A DNA stretch of 64,000 nucleotides from Methanofollis formosanus (GTDB lineage: Archaea; Halobacteriota; Methanomicrobia; Methanomicrobiales; Methanofollaceae): contig NZ_CP037968.1 of the NCBI RefSeq assembly GCF_019633745.1, positions 2,548,789 to 2,612,788 on the forward strand, given 5' to 3'. Both the position numbers and the translations under genes were made by a program. Position 1 is the first letter of the stretch. The number at the start of each line of letters is the position of its first letter. This document shows positions 33,108 through 41,325 of this stretch, piece after piece. A model generated the notes under the pieces. It was not told the origin of the DNA. It did not search any database and saw nothing but the letters and a program-made list of their open reading frames with translations.

Positions 33108-35129
33108 TCAGATGATCGGGTCCATCGCCAGCGCCGGGTGGCCGGCCTTCTCCAGGAAGGCGACGAGGTCCTCCAGGGTCGTCGCCGTCCGTTCGTCCGC
33201 GATCCGCTCGAAGAGGTCGGGCATGCCGCGCTCCCCGAGCACCTGCCGCAACCGCTCTCCCAGTTCCTCTTTGAGGTGGGCGGGCATCCAGACCACCCGT
33301 GCGATCCCCCCCTCGGCCCTGAGGAAACGGTTCGAAAGGATGTAGTTCCTGGAGATCCCGAGGAACCCCGGCGTCTGCGCCCCGCCCCCGATCGTCCCGG
33401 CCAGGGTGGAGAAGGTCATGCCAAGAGGCGTCTCGCCCCTGTACTCCCTGGTGACGATCACCACCCCATTCGTCTCGGGAAGCACCGCGGCCACCGCCTC
33501 GAAACACCCGCAGGCCGTCATCGGGTACTCCATCATCCCGTACAGGCAGACCCGGTCCACCGTCCCGTGGGAGGCCTGCTTCACGAACCGGTTCACCCCG
33601 GCGAACTCGCCCGTGAGGTCGTCGACGATCTCTCCCTTCTCCACGGGCTGGTTTGCACCCGCCGGGGCGATCTCGTGGGCGATCCGGGCGTCCAGCCAGG
33701 TGATCGCCCCGCAGAGGGCCGGACGCTCGGGCGTGATGATGCAGACATGGTTGGGGGCGAAGGTCTGGCAGAGGGTGCATGAGTAGAAGAGGCCGGCGTC
33801 TTCGTCCTTCATCCCGGCGATCCGCTCGTCTCTCTGCCAGTAGACCTCCTCGGCCTCCGGGCGGGCGGCGAGGACCGCGGCCTCGTCGGTGATCAGCGTC
33901 ACCGCCACGGCGTCGAGGAGGTCGGGGAAGTCGGCCCTGAACCGCCCGGCAAGGAGGGTGCCGAGGTGCCTGATCCGCACCCCCTTCGCCACCGCCTCCT
34001 TCGAGAGGCGGACCCAGATGAGGTCGCGCTGGGCGACGTGCCAGGAGCCCTCGCCGTAGTTGAGGAAGGTGTGGACCCGTCTCTCCAGCACGGGTTCGTA
34101 CTCCTTCTTCATCCGTTTCCCGGCGACGTCCACCATGACGGCCAGGGGCAGGGCCGCGCCCGCGGCCACCTCGTCGGCCTCGGGCCCGATCACCGTCACC
34201 TCCCCGTCCTCCACCTCGTCGGGAGGCCGCATCCGCAGGAGTTCGAAGGCCGGGGTCCGCCCGCCCCCGAACTCGAGGTGCATCTCCTCTTTGCGGATGC
34301 TCTTCCCCTCGAAGGCTGGGGAGCAGGCCATCGGGATCGGGATCGCCGTCACCTTCACCCTGATCTCCCGCAGGTCCCGGCCGCGGCCGGCGGCCTCGCC
34401 GGCCTCCACCGCCACCCACTCGCCGCCCTCGTAGCCGTCGACCGAGAGCACCGGGATGCCGAGGGGGCGGAGGGCGTCGAGGACCGCGACCTCCTCTTCG
34501 GAGAGGCCGGGGAAGGCGACGACAAAGGCTTTTGCCCGTTCCCGTGCATAGGCCAGCAGGCGCCCGGCGTCGCCGGCCTGCACCCCGCCGAACATCATCG
34601 CCACCCGTGCGAGGATGTCGGCGAAGTGGACGGCCGCCATCCCGCCGGGCCCCAGGGGGACGAGACGGTACCCCGGCCCGACCTTCACGCCCGCCGCCGT
34701 GAGCGCCCCGGTCACCCCGCCGGCAAGGAAGGTGAGCATGTACGTCTCCTGCAGTTCCCGGCAGACCGCCGCGGCGGCGTCGGCATGTTCGGGCGTGCCG
34801 ACCAGGAGGGCGAGGCCCAGGATGCTCCCGTCCACCAGGGAATACCCGAGCCGCCGCAGTTCGGTGTCGCCGAGGAACCCGGTGTACGGCGCCTCCTCCA
34901 CCCCACCCCCGGCAAACGCCCTGACACACTCCGCGGCCACCAGCGGATTTTTTCCGGAGGCCAGGTACGCCGCCCGCGCCTCGTCGGCCCCGGTCACCCG
35001 CATCCCGGTCAGGGCATAACTCACCGGCAGGGCATAGGCCGTCTCCGCATAGGCGGCCTCCCCTTCCAGTCCGGCAATCGCGCTCTCCAGCCGTTCATTC
35101 CCCTGAGGGACGGCCATCGCCAGGTCCAT
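33108..35129 (-). CDS. acsB: Acetyl-CoA synthase, full-length bacterial type
   Basis: 673 residues. It joins a methyl group, CO and CoA to acetyl-CoA, or splits it, at the nickel A-cluster. The cluster ligands are all present: Cys451, Cys454, Cys463 and Cys473 (YSCTLCQTFAPNHVCIITPE...LCG), and Cys540-Gly-Cys542 (TACGCFEA). The C-terminus KAGHPALAMDPII mirrors Moorella AcsB. Unlike archaeal CdhC (about 470 residues), it keeps the N-terminal helical domain (residues 1-285, with PYTGFLGDTELRRLGY and MMFGGV), which in bacteria contacts CO dehydrogenase. I chose ATG 35129, which has GGGGGAG upstream and a TATA box at the right distance; GTG 35204 lies ahead of that promoter. First gene of the operon. 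Confidence 0.93.
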   Translation of the reverse strand: MDLAMAVPQGNERLESAIAGLEGEAAYAETAYALPVSYALTGMRVTGADEARAAYLASGKNPLVAAECVRAFAGGGVEEAPYTGFLGDTELRRLGYSLVDGSILGLALLVGTPEHADAAAAVCRELQETYMLTFLAGGVTGALTAAGVKVGPGYRLVPLGPGGMAAVHFADILARVAMMFGGVQAGDAGRLLAYARERAKAFVVAFPGLSEEEVAVLDALRPLGIPVLSVDGYEGGEWVAVEAGEAAGRGRDLREIRVKVTAIPIPMACSPAFEGKSIRKEEMHLEFGGGRTPAFELLRMRPPDEVEDGEVTVIGPEADEVAAGAALPLAVMVDVAGKRMKKEYEPVLERRVHTFLNYGEGSWHVAQRDLIWVRLSKEAVAKGVRIRHLGTLLAGRFRADFPDLLDAVAVTLITDEAAVLAARPEAEEVYWQRDERIAGMKDEDAGLFYSCTLCQTFAPNHVCIITPERPALCGAITWLDARIAHEIAPAGANQPVEKGEIVDDLTGEFAGVNRFVKQASHGTVDRVCLYGMMEYPMTACGCFEAVAAVLPETNGVVIVTREYRGETPLGMTFSTLAGTIGGGAQTPGFLGISRNYILSNRFLRAEGGIARVVWMPAHLKEELGERLRQVLGERGMPDLFERIADERTATTLEDLVAFLEKAGHPALAMDPII

Positions 35130-35168
35130 CCTTTCGTCTCCCCCCGCCCTGCCGTCGGCATCCGGGTA

Positions 35169-35176
35169 GATATACC
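35169..35176 (-). promoter_or_regulatory. TATA box of the acetyl-CoA synthase operon
   Basis: The minus strand reads GGTATATC, 40-47 bases before the acsB ATG at 35129. Transcription would begin near 35146. This supports the ATG start over GTG 35204. The divergent helicase gene starts 113 bases away, so this short region drives both. Confidence 0.5.
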
Positions 35177-35242
35177 TGACGGCAAGGCCCCATCCCGGGC
35201 CCACCCAATACTACATCATGCCGGGCGACCAAGACGTAGTGA

Positions 35243-37261
35243 ATGGACCCGCTTGAAGACTGGTTCCCGTATCCGTCCTTCCGCCCGAACCAGAGGGAGA
35301 TGCTGGAGTTCGCCGCCGAGACCGCGCGCGACGGCGGGATCGCGATGATCGACGCCCCCACCGGCAGCGGGAAGTCGAGCGTCGTCTCCGCCCTCCTCGC
35401 CGCCCGCGGCAGAAAGAGGGTGGTCGTGGCGGTGCGGACCATCTCGCAACTCGCCACCTTTATCCGAGAACTCGAACTGGTCAGGAAGGTGAAGCCCACC
35501 CTCACCTTCGCGTACCTCGTCGGAAAAAGTTCGATGTGTCCGCTCGGCGGGGAAGGCGATCCCTACCGGCGGTGCGAGGCGGTCAAGGCCTTCTCCTCCT
35601 CGCTGATGCGCGAGCAGGCGCACAAGGGGTCCCTGGTCCCGACCGAGGATAAGGTGATCAAGGAGCAGATCAGGAAGATGGACCCAGAGCACCCGCTCAT
35701 CTGCCCGTACTTCATCAAGAGCCGGGTCTTTGTGAAGGACAGCGAGGAGGCCGGGCTGCGGATGGGGCCGTCCGGAGCGCTGCGCGACCGGGCCAACCGC
35801 GTCCGGCGGGAAGGGATCCCCCCCGAGAGCCTCAACGCCTTCTGCCGGGGACTCTGTCCGTACGAGACGATGATGCAGGCGGCCCGCGGCGCCGACGTCC
35901 TCATCTGCAACTTCCACCACCTCTTCAACGACGACGTGAGGGACCAGCTGTACGCCAACCTCGACATCGAGCCCGAAGACGTCCTCCTCCTCATCGACGA
36001 GGCCCACAACTGCGGGGACGTCGTCGAGGGGATCCAGAGCGTCGTCCTGGAAGCCAGGGTGCTGGAAGGGACGATGACCGAACTGGCCCACCTTTCGAAG
36101 AACATGAAGTCGGTGAACGCCGTCAGGCAGATCCTCCCCAATGTCTCGCGTTTCATGGAGGACCTCAAGCGTTCGCCCAAGGACGAGGACTGGTTCGACC
36201 CGGCGATCTTCCACCGGATGGCGATCAAGGGCTCGCTGTACAAGGGGCTTGAAGAGGTCGTCGAGGACCTCTCCAGGATCGCCGAACGGGTTTCCGAGAA
36301 GAACAAGAACGCCGGGATCTACAAGGAGAGCGCGGTCGAGCAGTTCTCTGAGTTCATGTACCGCGTCTACCGTGCCGGCGCCGACCCGACCTTCCTCACC
36401 CTGTACCGCTCCTCCGAGGGCGTGGTCGAACTCGAGGTGCGAAACATCGACCCGAGCGGGAAGATGCGAGAGATCTGCGAGGCCCATGCCGGCGCCGTCC
36501 TCATCTCAGGCACCCTCTCCCCCCTCGACGCCTACCGGAAATACTTCTTCGGCGACGTCGAGGTCCGCACGCAATCTCTCCCGAACAGTTTCCCGCGGGA
36601 GAACCGGCTGCTCGCCTGCGCCGACGACGTCACCACCGCCTACCGGATGCGCCGCGATCCCAAAAACACCGAGCGGATCGTCGGCTACATCCGGGCCTTC
36701 GCCCAGGCGCCTGGCAACCTGGCCGTCTACTTCCCCTCGTACCAGCTCCTCAACACCTATGCCGAGGCCTGCGGGAGCCGGGTCAACGGCAAGAAGGTCT
36801 ATGTCGAGCCCAGGGAAGCGGGCGAGGCGACGGCGGCGCTGAGGGAGTTCGTCGGTCTCCCCGAGCGCGGGAAGGCCGGGATCCTCTTTGCGGTCTGCGG
36901 CGGCAAGTGGAGCGAGGGCCTCGACTACCGCGGCGAGATGCTGCGCGGGGCGATGGTCGTCGGCCTCCCGCTGGCGCCGTACAACAATGTCCGCCGGATG
37001 GTCATCGACTACTACAAACACAAGTTCGGGCGGGAAGGCGAGTTCATCTCGTACACCCTCCCGGCGATCAATAGGGCCACCCAGGCGCTCGGCCGGGTGC
37101 TCCGGACGCCGGAGGACGTCGGGGTGCTCGTCCTCGCGGAGCAGCGGTTCCTGGAGCAGGGAGTGCGGGACGGGCTGCCGCCCTGGATGCAGCAGGAGAT
37201 GGAGCGGTGCGGGCTCGAGGGCTTCAGGCGCCTGGTGCTCCAGTGGAAAGGCCGGCGGTGA
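35243..37261 (+). CDS. XPD/DinG-like superfamily 2 DNA helicase with Fe-S cluster
   Basis: 672 residues. Walker A is DAPTGSGKSSVVSAL at about 37-51 and Walker B is LLIDEAHN at about 250-257 (DEAH). Between them are Cys residues in KSSMCPL, YRRCEAV, LICPYFIK and FCRGLCPYE that can hold the [4Fe-4S] cluster of the XPD family. Helicase domain 2 motifs (VLISGTLSPL; GKWSEGLDYRGE; QALGRVLRTPEDVG) follow. It unwinds DNA 5' to 3', probably in repair. The start MDPLEDWFPYPSFRPNQREM is the usual start of archaeal forms. ogt follows 6 bases later, a second repair gene. Confidence 0.92.
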   Translation: MDPLEDWFPYPSFRPNQREMLEFAAETARDGGIAMIDAPTGSGKSSVVSALLAARGRKRVVVAVRTISQLATFIRELELVRKVKPTLTFAYLVGKSSMCPLGGEGDPYRRCEAVKAFSSSLMREQAHKGSLVPTEDKVIKEQIRKMDPEHPLICPYFIKSRVFVKDSEEAGLRMGPSGALRDRANRVRREGIPPESLNAFCRGLCPYETMMQAARGADVLICNFHHLFNDDVRDQLYANLDIEPEDVLLLIDEAHNCGDVVEGIQSVVLEARVLEGTMTELAHLSKNMKSVNAVRQILPNVSRFMEDLKRSPKDEDWFDPAIFHRMAIKGSLYKGLEEVVEDLSRIAERVSEKNKNAGIYKESAVEQFSEFMYRVYRAGADPTFLTLYRSSEGVVELEVRNIDPSGKMREICEAHAGAVLISGTLSPLDAYRKYFFGDVEVRTQSLPNSFPRENRLLACADDVTTAYRMRRDPKNTERIVGYIRAFAQAPGNLAVYFPSYQLLNTYAEACGSRVNGKKVYVEPREAGEATAALREFVGLPERGKAGILFAVCGGKWSEGLDYRGEMLRGAMVVGLPLAPYNNVRRMVIDYYKHKFGREGEFISYTLPAINRATQALGRVLRTPEDVGVLVLAEQRFLEQGVRDGLPPWMQQEMERCGLEGFRRLVLQWKGRR

Positions 37262-37267
37262 ACGGGG

Positions 37268-37702
37268 TTGCGTGAGGGGAGCTGCCCCTTCGGGCTCTGG
37301 CACGTGCACGTCGCCTGGGAGGACGACCTCGTCTCCAGGGTGCGCTTCCTGCGGTACCCGGCGGCGGGCGGGGCGCCCGAGCAGTTCACCCGGTACCTTG
37401 CCGGCGACCCGAACGGGCTTGCGGGCCTCCGTTCGGTCGCCACCGAAGGCGAGAGCGTCTTTGCCCGGATCTACCGCGCGGTGCAGGCGGTGCCGTACGG
37501 CGAGACGACGACCTACGGCGAGGTCGCCGGCCGCGTCGGGACGGTGCCGCGGGTCGTCGGCACGGCGATGCGCCTCAACCCCACGCCGCTCCTCGTCCCC
37601 TGCCACCGTGTGGTGGCAAAAGACGGGCCCGGCGGTTTTTCCCCTGCTCTCGAATTGAAGCAGGCACTCCTCTCATTGGAGAGAGGAAAGCGGACATATT
37701 AA
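37268..37702 (+). CDS. ogt: Methylated-DNA-protein cysteine methyltransferase
   Basis: 144 residues from TTG 37268, 6 bases after the helicase stop. It removes methyl groups from O6-methylguanine by transferring them to its own Cys. The active site PCHRVV is at about residues 115-120 in LVPCHRVVAKDGPGGF, and the helix-turn-helix part is PYGETTTYGEVAGRVG. The N-terminal domain is reduced. The start is not certain because TTG is weak, but no better in-frame start is near. Co-transcription with the helicase suggests a DNA repair pair. Confidence 0.9.
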   Translation: MREGSCPFGLWHVHVAWEDDLVSRVRFLRYPAAGGAPEQFTRYLAGDPNGLAGLRSVATEGESVFARIYRAVQAVPYGETTTYGEVAGRVGTVPRVVGTAMRLNPTPLLVPCHRVVAKDGPGGFSPALELKQALLSLERGKRTY

Positions 37703-37737
37703 GAGCCGTGAGCGCCATAATTTGTAACGATTCTTCC

Positions 37738-38655
37738 ATGAAAGTGCTGATACTCGGAGCCGGTGCAGTCGGACTCTCCCTCGCCGCCCGGCTCTCCGAC
37801 CACTGCGATGTCCATGCCGTCTGCAGGCAGCGGCATGCCGATGCGATCGCCGAGCGCGGCCTGGTGCTGACCGGGCTCTGGGGCGAGGGTACGCACCGCT
37901 TCTCGGCCTCCGAGGAGGTGCCCGCCGGCGAGCGCTACGACTATATCTTCATCACTTCCAAGGCGCTTGCCACCCGCGCGATCTGCGAGCAGTTCGCCGA
38001 CGTGATCAAGGACACCGAGACGGTCAGCCTCCAGAACGGGATCGGGAACGAGGAGATCGTCGCGGAGTATACCGACCGGGTCATCGGCGGCACGATCATC
38101 ACCGGGTTCGAGTGGCGGGGCGACGCCCGCGTCCATGTTTCGGTGGTCGGTGGGCCGATGAAACTCGGGCGGTTCCCCGACGGTCCCGACCCGAAGGTGG
38201 ACGCCCTCGTCGCCCTCGTCGAGAAGGCCGGCGTGCCGGTCGAGGGGAGCAGCCATATCAAGGGCGATCTCTGGGCCAAGACCCTGTACAACTCCTCGCT
38301 CAATCCCCTGGGCGCCCTGATGAACGTGCCGTACGGCAAACTCCTCCACCCGATGCCCTGGGGGATCATCGAGCATGTGGTCAGAGAGGCCTACGCGGTG
38401 ATGGCCGAGGAGGGCGTCCGCGTCCCCTGGCCGACGGCCGACGACTACCTCGCCTATCTTCACGACGTCCAGGTGCCGAGCACCGCCGAGCACCACGCCT
38501 CCATGCTCCAGGACATCATGCACGGGCACCTGACCGAGATCGACTTCATGAACGGCGAGATCGCGGCCAGAGCACAGAAATACGGACTTGACGCCCCCTA
38601 CAACGACTGCATCACCAGGCTGATGCATTTCCGCGAGTCGCTCCTGGAGCAGTGA
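37738..38655 (+). CDS. panE: 2-dehydropantoate 2-reductase
   Basis: 305 residues from ATG 37738 (MKVLILGAGAVGLSLAARL). It reduces ketopantoate to pantoate with NADPH, on the way to coenzyme A. The Rossmann motif is GAGAVG at 7-12, followed by YIFITSKALAT and VSLQNGIGNEE. The catalytic Lys and Asn lie in DLWAKTLYNSSLNPLGALM at about 180-198. mobA follows 3 bases later. Related reductases exist, but length and these motifs fit PanE. Confidence 0.88.
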   Translation: MKVLILGAGAVGLSLAARLSDHCDVHAVCRQRHADAIAERGLVLTGLWGEGTHRFSASEEVPAGERYDYIFITSKALATRAICEQFADVIKDTETVSLQNGIGNEEIVAEYTDRVIGGTIITGFEWRGDARVHVSVVGGPMKLGRFPDGPDPKVDALVALVEKAGVPVEGSSHIKGDLWAKTLYNSSLNPLGALMNVPYGKLLHPMPWGIIEHVVREAYAVMAEEGVRVPWPTADDYLAYLHDVQVPSTAEHHASMLQDIMHGHLTEIDFMNGEIAARAQKYGLDAPYNDCITRLMHFRESLLEQ

Positions 38656-38658
38656 GGG

Positions 38659-39261
38659 ATGAGAACCGGGATCGTGCTGGTGGGCGGCGAGGCGCGTCGG
38701 GCCGGCGGGGTGGAGAAGTATTTCTTCGAGGTCTGCGGGCAGACGTTCATCGACCGCCTTCTCCAGACGCTCCGGGGCGTCGTCGACGAGATCGTCATCG
38801 TCGCCAGGAGCGAGGAGCAGTGCGCACGCTTTGCCGAATACCAGGACGTCCGGTGCATCGAGGATCTGCGAAAGGGCCTCGGCCCCATCGGCGGGGTCCA
38901 TGCCGGGGCCCTCGCCGCCCACGGCGACGAACTCTTCGTCGTCGCCTGCGATATGCCATGCATCAACGGGATGGTCATCGAGGCGCTCTTCGGGATGATG
39001 GCGGGCTACGACGCCGCGATCCCCTGCTGGAACCGGGAGATGCTCGAGCCGCTCCATGCGGTCTACCGCCGTACCCCGCTTCTCGAGTACCTCCGCGACC
39101 ACAAGAGCCGGTCCCTGCGGGCGATGGTCGAGGGCCTCCATCCCCGCTATGTCCCGGCCGAGTTGTTCAGGCCGATGGACCCCGACCTCCTCACCTTCAT
39201 CAATATCAACCATATCAGCGACCTCGAACGCTTCAAGGCCGAGATCGAGCACCGGTTGTGA
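38659..39261 (+). CDS. mobA: Molybdenum cofactor guanylyltransferase-like protein
   Basis: 200 residues. Nucleotidyltransferase of the MobA type, which adds GMP to molybdopterin; methanogens need the guanine dinucleotide cofactor for formylmethanofuran dehydrogenase and formate dehydrogenase. The N-terminal loop GIVLVGGEARRAGGVEKYFF is a variant of LxGGxSxRxGxxK. GLGPIGGVHAGALAA and VVACDMPCINGMVIEALF (metal-binding Asp) are typical. It starts 3 bases after panE behind GAGGG, so the two are co-transcribed. Other NTP-transferases, such as CofC-like enzymes, are less likely. Confidence 0.85.
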   Translation: MRTGIVLVGGEARRAGGVEKYFFEVCGQTFIDRLLQTLRGVVDEIVIVARSEEQCARFAEYQDVRCIEDLRKGLGPIGGVHAGALAAHGDELFVVACDMPCINGMVIEALFGMMAGYDAAIPCWNREMLEPLHAVYRRTPLLEYLRDHKSRSLRAMVEGLHPRYVPAELFRPMDPDLLTFININHISDLERFKAEIEHRL

Positions 39262-39308
39262 GAGAGGGAGCGATGAGGTGGATCGGGGGAGCATGATCCC
39301 CTGTCTTT

Positions 39309-39320
39309 GACTTTTTTCAG
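39309..39320 (+). terminator. T-run terminator after mobA
   Basis: CTTTGACTTTTTTCAG, about 50 bases after the mobA stop, with further Ts shortly after. Confidence 0.45.
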
Positions 39321-39335
39321 TTATTTTCCGGTAAA

Positions 39336-39496
39336 GGGGGTTCAGGTGGCTCTCGTCCCCTGAACCCCGCCCTGATGGCGATAGGTGGGGGACGGCAGAG
39401 TGGCGGATTGAGGGGAGTGTACTTTCGCCTCTTCAGCGGTGTGCCGTCCCCCTCCTATCCTCATGATACGAGGGTTCGGGTCTCCCGAACCCTCGC
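39336..39496. repeat. Solo copy related to the 156-base repeat, with hairpins
   Basis: GGGGGTTCAGG faces CCTGAACCCC at 39338-39368. Then GATAGGTGGGGGACGGCA faces TGCCGTCCCCCTCCTATC at 39379-39462, enclosing about 45 bases; the GGGGACGGCA/TGCCGTCCCC ends and the ATAG/CTAT words are those of arrays A-C. A perfect CGAGGGTTCGGG/CCCGAACCCTCG hairpin closes the stretch. It sits in the gap between the convergent mobA and pyrK genes. Confidence 0.55.
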
Positions 39497-39590
39497 CGCC
39501 GGCGAGAATTGGAGAACTCCCTCAACGAATACAACCGCTCCGCTCCCCTTCATCCCGCGCTCAAAAATGAAAAAGAAAGAAAGTGTTCGT

Positions 39591-40370
39591 TCACTCTTCC
39601 GCTTTCTTCGCCCACGGGAAGACGACCTTGCTGCCGGTGGCGTCCCGTGCATAGCGTCCGAACTCCGACTCCAGCAGGTCGGCGCCGGTGAAGACCGGAC
39701 CGTCCCGGCAGACCCGCAGGCCGTGGGGGTCGGTGGCGCACGAACCGCAGACCCCGATCCCGCACTTCATGTACCGGTGGAGCGAGAACTGGCCGCGGTC
39801 GGCGACGCCGGCGGCGTGGAGACGTTCGAGCACCTTGAGCATCATGATCTCCGGGCCGCAGACGCAGATGTGGTCGTACGCCTCCAGGTCGATCTCGTCC
39901 ATCAGGTCGGTGACCACCCCATGGTGGCCGGCCGTGCCGTCGTCGGTGGCGATCTTCAGGTTGGAAGAGGCGTTGATCACCGGGGCGAAGAGGAGTTCGT
40001 CGGCGGTCCGCGCCCCCAGCAGGAAGGTGCTCACCTTCCCCTCCACCGCGAGGTGGAGGAGCGGGGCGGCGCCGACCCCGCCGCCGATGGCCAGGGTCTT
40101 GCCGCTCACCGTGAAGCCGTTGCCCAGCGGCCCGCGGATCCCGAGGGCGTCGCCGGGCTTGAGGCAAAACATCGCCGTCGTGGCGTCGCCGACCTGCTGG
40201 ACCGTGATCGAGGTCGCCGAGGAGAGGGCCATCGGCACCTCGTCGACGCCCGGCACCCAGACCATCACGAACTGGCCGGGCGAGGAGGGGATGCCTGGCT
40301 CGAAGTAGAAGGTCCGCACCGACGGCGTCTCCTCGACGACCGCCTTGACCGTCACCCGCACCGGGAGCAT
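39591..40370 (-). CDS. pyrK: Dihydroorotate dehydrogenase electron transfer subunit
   Basis: 259 residues. It carries electrons from PyrD to NAD+ through FAD and a [2Fe-2S] cluster. FAD-binding FYFEPG...PGQFVMVWVPG, the NAD-binding LAIGGGVGAAPLLHLA, and the C-terminal cluster ligands CGIGVCGSC followed by CRDGP are all visible. I chose ATG 40370, 7 bases after the pyrD stop; GTG 40385, which overlaps pyrD, is the alternative. The T-rich minus-strand tract at about 39560-39582 probably ends the pyrD-pyrK transcript. Confidence 0.92.
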   Translation of the reverse strand: MLPVRVTVKAVVEETPSVRTFYFEPGIPSSPGQFVMVWVPGVDEVPMALSSATSITVQQVGDATTAMFCLKPGDALGIRGPLGNGFTVSGKTLAIGGGVGAAPLLHLAVEGKVSTFLLGARTADELLFAPVINASSNLKIATDDGTAGHHGVVTDLMDEIDLEAYDHICVCGPEIMMLKVLERLHAAGVADRGQFSLHRYMKCGIGVCGSCATDPHGLRVCRDGPVFTGADLLESEFGRYARDATGSKVVFPWAKKAEE

Positions 40371-40377
40371 CGGGAGG

Positions 40378-41274
40378 TCAGACACGGTGCGCCACCCCCA
40401 CGATCTCCTCGGCCGCCACCCCGTCGGCGGCGTACAGCCCGCGTGCGATCTGCTCGAAGACCCGCACCTCGTCGATGACCGCGCTCCCGACCTCGACGGC
40501 CTGCGCACCGGCCATCATCATCTCGACGACGTCGTCTGCCGTCGAGATCCCGCCGCACCCGACGATCGGGATCGAGCAGGCCTCGTACAGGTCCCAGACA
40601 CACTTCACCGCGATCGGAAAGATCGCCTTGCCCGAGAGCCCGCCGCTCCGGTACCCCAGGACCGGCCGGCGCATCTCGGTGGAGATCCGCATCCCGCGCA
40701 CCGTGTTCACCGCCACGATCGCGCTCGCCCCGCCCTTCTCGGCGGCCAGGCCGATGGTGGTGATGTCGGTGACATTGGGAGTGAGTTTCACCCAGACCGG
40801 CAGGCCGTGGGAGGCCACCGCCCGCGTGCACTCGAGCACCATCTCGGGGTCGGTCCCGATCGCCGCCCCGTAGCCGGCGGCGTGCGGGCAACTCACGTTC
40901 AGTTCAAAGCCGCGGGCCGTCCCCGTCCCGGCAAACCATCCGGCGACCTCCTTGAAGTCTTCCGGGTCCTTGCCGTAGACGCTCACGACCACGGGTTCGT
41001 CCTTGAGCGGTTCGATCTCACCGACAAACTCCTTCGAGGGGTTGGGCAGGCCCATCGCGTTGAGCAGCCCGCCCTCGGTCCTGACCAGGCAGGGACCGTG
41101 GTGGCCGGGGTTGGGCTCAGGCCCGATGGACTTGGTGACCACGCCGCCCGCCCCGAGCCTGAGCATCCGCCTGAGGGACGCACCGGTCGTCCCCAGCACC
41201 CCGGCCGCGAGGAGGAGATGGTTGTGAAGAGCGACCCCGCCGACCGTTATTTCGCCAGGTTGGAGGGAAATCAT
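40378..41274 (-). CDS. pyrD: Dihydroorotate dehydrogenase B, catalytic subunit
   Basis: 298 residues from ATG 41274, the normal length of class 1B enzymes. It oxidises dihydroorotate to orotate in pyrimidine synthesis, using FMN. Typical words are LLAAGVLGTTGASLRRM, GGLLNAMGLPNP, FELNVSCPH (substrate loop with catalytic Cys), WVKLTPNVTDI, VNTVRGM and the FMN-phosphate GCGGISTADDVVEMMMAGA. pyrK follows, giving the complete NAD-linked enzyme. Further in-frame ATGs upstream lie beyond the TATA box region. Confidence 0.93.
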   Translation of the reverse strand: MISLQPGEITVGGVALHNHLLLAAGVLGTTGASLRRMLRLGAGGVVTKSIGPEPNPGHHGPCLVRTEGGLLNAMGLPNPSKEFVGEIEPLKDEPVVVSVYGKDPEDFKEVAGWFAGTGTARGFELNVSCPHAAGYGAAIGTDPEMVLECTRAVASHGLPVWVKLTPNVTDITTIGLAAEKGGASAIVAVNTVRGMRISTEMRRPVLGYRSGGLSGKAIFPIAVKCVWDLYEACSIPIVGCGGISTADDVVEMMMAGAQAVEVGSAVIDEVRVFEQIARGLYAADGVAAEEIVGVAHRV

Positions 41275-41287
41275 CCAGAAGAGATTG

Positions 41288-41306
41288 TGGTTATTTATTA
41301 TTAGCA
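41288..41306. promoter_or_regulatory. Shared AT-rich core promoter between pyrD and mdh
   Basis: GGTTATTTATTATTAG on the plus strand and CTAATAATAAATAACC on the minus strand. The two genes start only 51 bases apart and diverge. A TATA element here would place both transcription starts within a few bases of the ATG codons, so both messages would be nearly leaderless. Confidence 0.5.
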
Positions 41307-41325
41307 TACCCATAGAAGAGATCAT

